From contig SFID01000117.1 of assembly GCA_004555425.1 (NCBI GenBank), forward strand, positions 1-8,337: 8,337 nucleotides of DNA. Reading direction: 5' to 3'. The translations under genes and the position numbers were made by a program. The notes below the pieces were generated by a model. It ran no database searches, was not told where the DNA came from, and worked only from the letters and a program-made list of their open reading frames with translations. This DNA is from Bacteroidales bacterium (GTDB lineage: Bacteria > Bacteroidota > Bacteroidia > Bacteroidales > Bacteroidaceae). How positions within the stretch are numbered: the first letter of the stretch is position 1; every line of letters starts with the position of its first letter. This document shows positions 6,782-8,337 of this stretch, piece after piece.

Positions 6782-6816
6782 CACACCTCACATTTTGCGA
6801 GGTGTGCTATTTTTTT
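6782..6816 (+). terminator. Rho-independent terminator
   Basis: CACACCTC (6782-6789) pairs perfectly with GAGGTGTG (6799-6806) around a 9-nt loop, followed by CTA and a run of seven T. The T-tract is on the plus strand, so it terminates rightward transcripts, most likely that of the tRNA cluster 155 bp upstream, and shields the minus-strand gene that comes next. Confidence 0.8.
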
Positions 6817-6923
6817 GTAAGCGATTCCACCCGCTTCATTAGTATAGCCAGTGGTACAGTATACGGTAAATCCATGCCCCCTTTATGTGTGCCCCAATAA
6901 AGCTCAAAGCTGTTTCGTACATC

Positions 6924-7115
6924 TCACCCCAGGCGCTGGCGAAACAACTGCAAGAATTGCGCCCGTTCTCCTTCATCAACATTCACCAATTCTTCCTTTA
7001 ACAACTCATCAACCAGTTGAATAGCCTTGATACGCATTTGGCTTCGTCCAGCCCGCACACCACTCTGATAACTATTGCTGGGAAGCATACTTCGATTAAA
7101 ATTTCCGTCACTCAT
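6924..7115 (-). CDS. Small hypothetical protein, frame interrupted by TGA
   Basis: A 63-residue protein with a polar, conserved-looking start (MSDGNFNRSMLPSNSYQSG), then RAGRSQMRIKAIQLVDELLK and a charged helical end (RAQFLQLFRQRLG). It has no signal peptide or membrane segment and no function I can name. The start resembles small Bacteroidales proteins I recall only vaguely. After the TGA at 6924-6926 the same frame stays open for 38 more codons to a TAG at 6807-6809, encoding a coherent stretch with WGTHKGGMDLPYTVPLAILM. The gene may therefore be a 101-residue protein with a premature stop, a read-through gene, or a genuine 63-mer with a chance open tail. It lies 75 bp after the PAP2 gene on the same strand and may share its transcript. 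Confidence 0.65.
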   Translation of the reverse strand: MSDGNFNRSMLPSNSYQSGVRAGRSQMRIKAIQLVDELLKEELVNVDEGERAQFLQLFRQRLG

Positions 7116-7148
7116 AAGGGCTTGGTAATATTTTAGTTAGTTGTGATT

Positions 7149-7160
7149 GAATGTACATTC
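7149..7160. promoter_or_regulatory. 12-bp perfect palindrome between PAP2 and the small gene
   Basis: GAATGTACATTC is a perfect 12-bp palindrome in the 75-bp gap upstream of the small minus-strand gene. It could be an operator for that gene or chance. No promoter consensus is visible beside it. Confidence 0.25.
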
Positions 7161-7190
7161 TATTTATTTCTTCTTAGGCTTGCTGTGTCT

Positions 7191-7757
7191 TCAAAATTGC
7201 ATAGCTACATGCACGCCGCCACCTTGCTCTCCGAATACGGCTGGCGATATGGTCAAGTCTACTTTCTTGGCGAAGGGTCGGGTGTATATCAAGGCTGCCC
7301 CTGCACCAATGGCAGCACCACCCAAAACGTCCCACCAGTCGTGCTTATTTGAATGAACTCTGCCCCACGCCACATAGCACGATACGGCATACGCAGGTAC
7401 GCCCCACTTCCATCCGTAGCGACGCATCAGAAAGGTGGCACCATCAAAGGCGGCCATACTATGGGTGCTGGGAAAGGCATGGCGGTCGCTCCAACTGGGC
7501 TGATTAGGCATCTCGGGACGATTTTTCTTGATGCACGCATTGAGGCCGTAATTCACTGCAATGCCCGTGGCTGTGCTCAGTGTCAGTTGCAGAACGCCCT
7601 TGCGGTCTTTTTCAACAAGGGCCTTTACCAATCCCGTGGCAGCAGGTGCAAAGCATAATACATCAGTGCTGCGATCCACAAATTTGTGTTGCCCAAAAGC
7701 CGTTGCATGGAAGCAGATAATAGCAATGAGCCAGAGGATGATTCTTCTGAAATCCAT
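7191..7757 (-). CDS. PAP2-superfamily phosphatase-like envelope protein
   Basis: A 188-residue protein with a hydrophobic signal-type N-terminus (MDFRRIILWLIAIICFHATAFGQ) and the PAP2 (phosphatidic acid phosphatase) signatures. Motif 1 ends in RP (80-81), motif 2 is PSTH (96-99, H99 the expected acid/base), and motif 3 is GRVHSNKHDWWD with R133, H139 (nucleophile) and D143. The family removes phosphate from lipids such as undecaprenyl pyrophosphate, phosphatidyl glycerophosphate or lipid A; the substrate here cannot be told. One oddity is that the Lys expected seven residues before the motif-1 Arg is Asn73 (NACIKKNRP). The C-terminus (VDLTISPAVF...VHVAMQF) ends in a strand with a terminal Phe, as often in Bacteroidales members. 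The ATG at 7757 fits the signal peptide. Upstream lies a candidate promoter and long leader. Confidence 0.88.
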   Translation of the reverse strand: MDFRRIILWLIAIICFHATAFGQHKFVDRSTDVLCFAPAATGLVKALVEKDRKGVLQLTLSTATGIAVNYGLNACIKKNRPEMPNQPSWSDRHAFPSTHSMAAFDGATFLMRRYGWKWGVPAYAVSCYVAWGRVHSNKHDWWDVLGGAAIGAGAALIYTRPFAKKVDLTISPAVFGEQGGGVHVAMQF

Positions 7758-7814
7758 TTGTATGTATGTTTATTTATTACAGGTGGGTTCAATAAATTAG
7801 TTGCAATGGAAGGT

Positions 7815-7937
7815 TGGGTTACTATGCTGCTTGGATGTCTTCGCGCCAGTTTCGTTGAGCAATCTTGTTTGTGCAAACACTGTGGTGCAAACCAGGAAAA
7901 CTGTCATACTGTGACAATGACTCTTCGGCCTGTTTGC
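7815..7937 (-). ncRNA. Candidate structured 5' leader of the PAP2 gene
   Basis: Read on the minus strand, GCAAACAGG (7937-7929) pairs with CCTGGTTTGC (7896-7887) with one bulged base. Inside it GTCAT pairs with ATGAC (7921-7917 with 7907-7903). A second GTTTGC copy (7878-7873), just downstream, could replace the first as partner of the GCAAAC arm, giving two mutually exclusive folds. The structure begins right where a transcript from the -7 box at 7942-7949 would start, about 180 nt before the PAP2 ATG. I match it to no known riboswitch. Function, 3' extent and even expression are inference. Confidence 0.35.
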
Positions 7938-7941
7938 CTCG

Positions 7942-7970
7942 CAAAGATACGTTGAAAAAATCGACTCAAA
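7942..7970 (-). promoter_or_regulatory. Candidate promoter of the PAP2 gene
   Basis: On the minus strand TATCTTTG (7949-7942) is a full match to the TAnnTTTG -7 box. A TTG (7969-7967) lies 17 bp upstream, two or three bases closer than usual. It would give a leader of about 180 nt ahead of the PAP2 ATG. From 7758 to 8117 I see no credible gene, only this promoter and the leader. Confidence 0.5.
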
Positions 7971-8117
7971 TGCATACTTCCTCATTTTCTTGTCCGCCAG
8001 TACAAAAAACGGTTCTGTAAGAAGTCGATGAATGTTCACGTACCGAGAAAATCCCACTTCTGGAAAGCGCCTCGTAATATAACACATCGCAGAGGCTCGC
8101 GTGTGCAAAACTCGTCT

Positions 8118-8151
8118 TTTAACATTTGACAGACTATTACGAAATGTTAAA
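8118..8151. promoter_or_regulatory. Inverted repeat upstream of the right-end promoter
   Basis: A perfect 10-bp inverted repeat, TTTAACATTT and AAATGTTAAA, with a 14-bp spacer. The arm centres are 24 bp apart, a little over two helical turns. It ends five bases before the -33 TTG at 8157, the usual place for an activator or repressor dimer. The binding protein is not identifiable from this window. Confidence 0.5.
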
Positions 8152-8156
8152 GCGAT

Positions 8157-8187
8157 TTGCTTTTCGCGCGAAAATGTTGTATCTTTG
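8157..8187 (+). promoter_or_regulatory. Promoter at the right end of the window
   Basis: TTG at 8157-8159, a 20-bp spacer and TATCTTTG at 8180-8187, matching the Bacteroidetes promoter consensus. The start site would be near 8192, immediately before a terminator hairpin, so the first product is a very short RNA unless polymerase reads through. Confidence 0.7.
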
Positions 8188-8195
8188 TACTAGCG

Positions 8196-8238
8196 AAGAG
8201 GAGAGAGCCCTAAACACGGGGTTTTCTCCTCTTTTTTT
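8196..8238 (+). terminator. Promoter-proximal intrinsic terminator / attenuator
   Basis: A 13-bp stem (8198-8210 with 8219-8231, including two G-U pairs, extendable by two A-T pairs) closes an 8-nt loop and is followed by a run of seven T. It begins within about 5-10 nt of the predicted start site. It may attenuate a gene beyond the window edge or form the 3' end of a roughly 45-nt RNA. No ORF is seen in the remaining 99 bases. Confidence 0.85.
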
Positions 8239-8275
8239 GGCCATTATAAAGGAAGAAATACATCGGAAGTTGGAA

Positions 8276-8337
8276 TTTCTATATGCTTTTGCGGATTTTC
8301 TAAATGCTTTTGCGGAAATTTTCTTGGCTTTATCGGT
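8276..8337 (+). repeat. 21-bp tandem repeats running off the window end
   Basis: Units with a period of 21 bp begin TTTCT and contain ATGCTTTTGCGGA: 8276-8296, 8297-8317, and a decayed third from about 8320 (TTTCTTGGCTTTATCGG). The array continues to the window edge, so its length is unknown. Each good unit contains the same 12-mer, ATGCTTTTGCGG. Confidence 0.7.

Noticed and set aside
6587..6784. Minus-strand ORF ending in the peptide GAEGFEPPTLCL
   Set aside because: That ending is the antisense translation of the third tRNA-Val gene, a well-known spurious annotation. The rest has no recognisable features and overlaps terminator-like sequence.
7797..8108. Minus-strand ORF of 103 codons upstream of the PAP2 gene
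   Set aside because: It needs a TTG start, has irregular composition with no domain, and contains the candidate PAP2 promoter and hairpins. A protein search finding conserved homologues would reverse this.

Overview
The window looks like a chromosomal segment of a Bacteroidales bacterium, most likely Prevotella or a close relative. The evidence is the gene content (Porin_O_P-type porin, secreted PCMD-type protein, POTRA-less Omp85-like barrel, Bacteroidales-style PAP2 protein, CutC), the absence of obvious Shine-Dalgarno sequences, and several promoters of the Bacteroidetes type (TTG, 17-20 bp, TAnnTTTG). Taxonomy below the order is inference.

Layout. Positions 1-569 hold two copies of a 260-bp palindrome-rich element built from ATTCGTG/CACGAAT words, separated by 49 bp, with no credible gene. 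A 41-codon minus-strand ORF (581-706) follows and looks like the C-terminal stump of a larger gene. Next come two minus-strand genes: a single-pass membrane protein (753-1478) and an outer-membrane porin (1535-2839). A 104-bp divergent promoter region with a dyad separates the porin from a plus-strand pair: an Omp85-type barrel (2944-4227) and a secreted PCMD-type protein (4280-5272), closed by a strong terminator. cutC follows (5396-6139), its stop codon lying in a 21-bp tandem duplication. Then comes a promoter and three identical tRNA-Val(TAC) genes (6302-6627). The right part holds a small minus-strand gene interrupted by an in-frame TGA (6924-7115), a PAP2-family phosphatase-like gene (7191-7757) with a candidate structured 5' leader, and, at 8118-8238, a compact plus-strand unit of inverted repeat, promoter and terminator, followed by 21-bp tandem repeats running off the end.

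How it fits together. The first half is devoted to the cell envelope: a porin and an anchored periplasmic protein on one side, and a barrel with a secreted carbohydrate-type protein on the other, sharing one divergent control region. The right half is mostly housekeeping (tRNA, CutC) plus a lipid-phosphatase-like gene. No phage, plasmid, CRISPR or defence module is recognisable. The most unusual signals are the palindromic repeat pair, the in-frame TGA gene, the PAP2 leader with alternative pairings, and the promoter-terminator unit at the right end.
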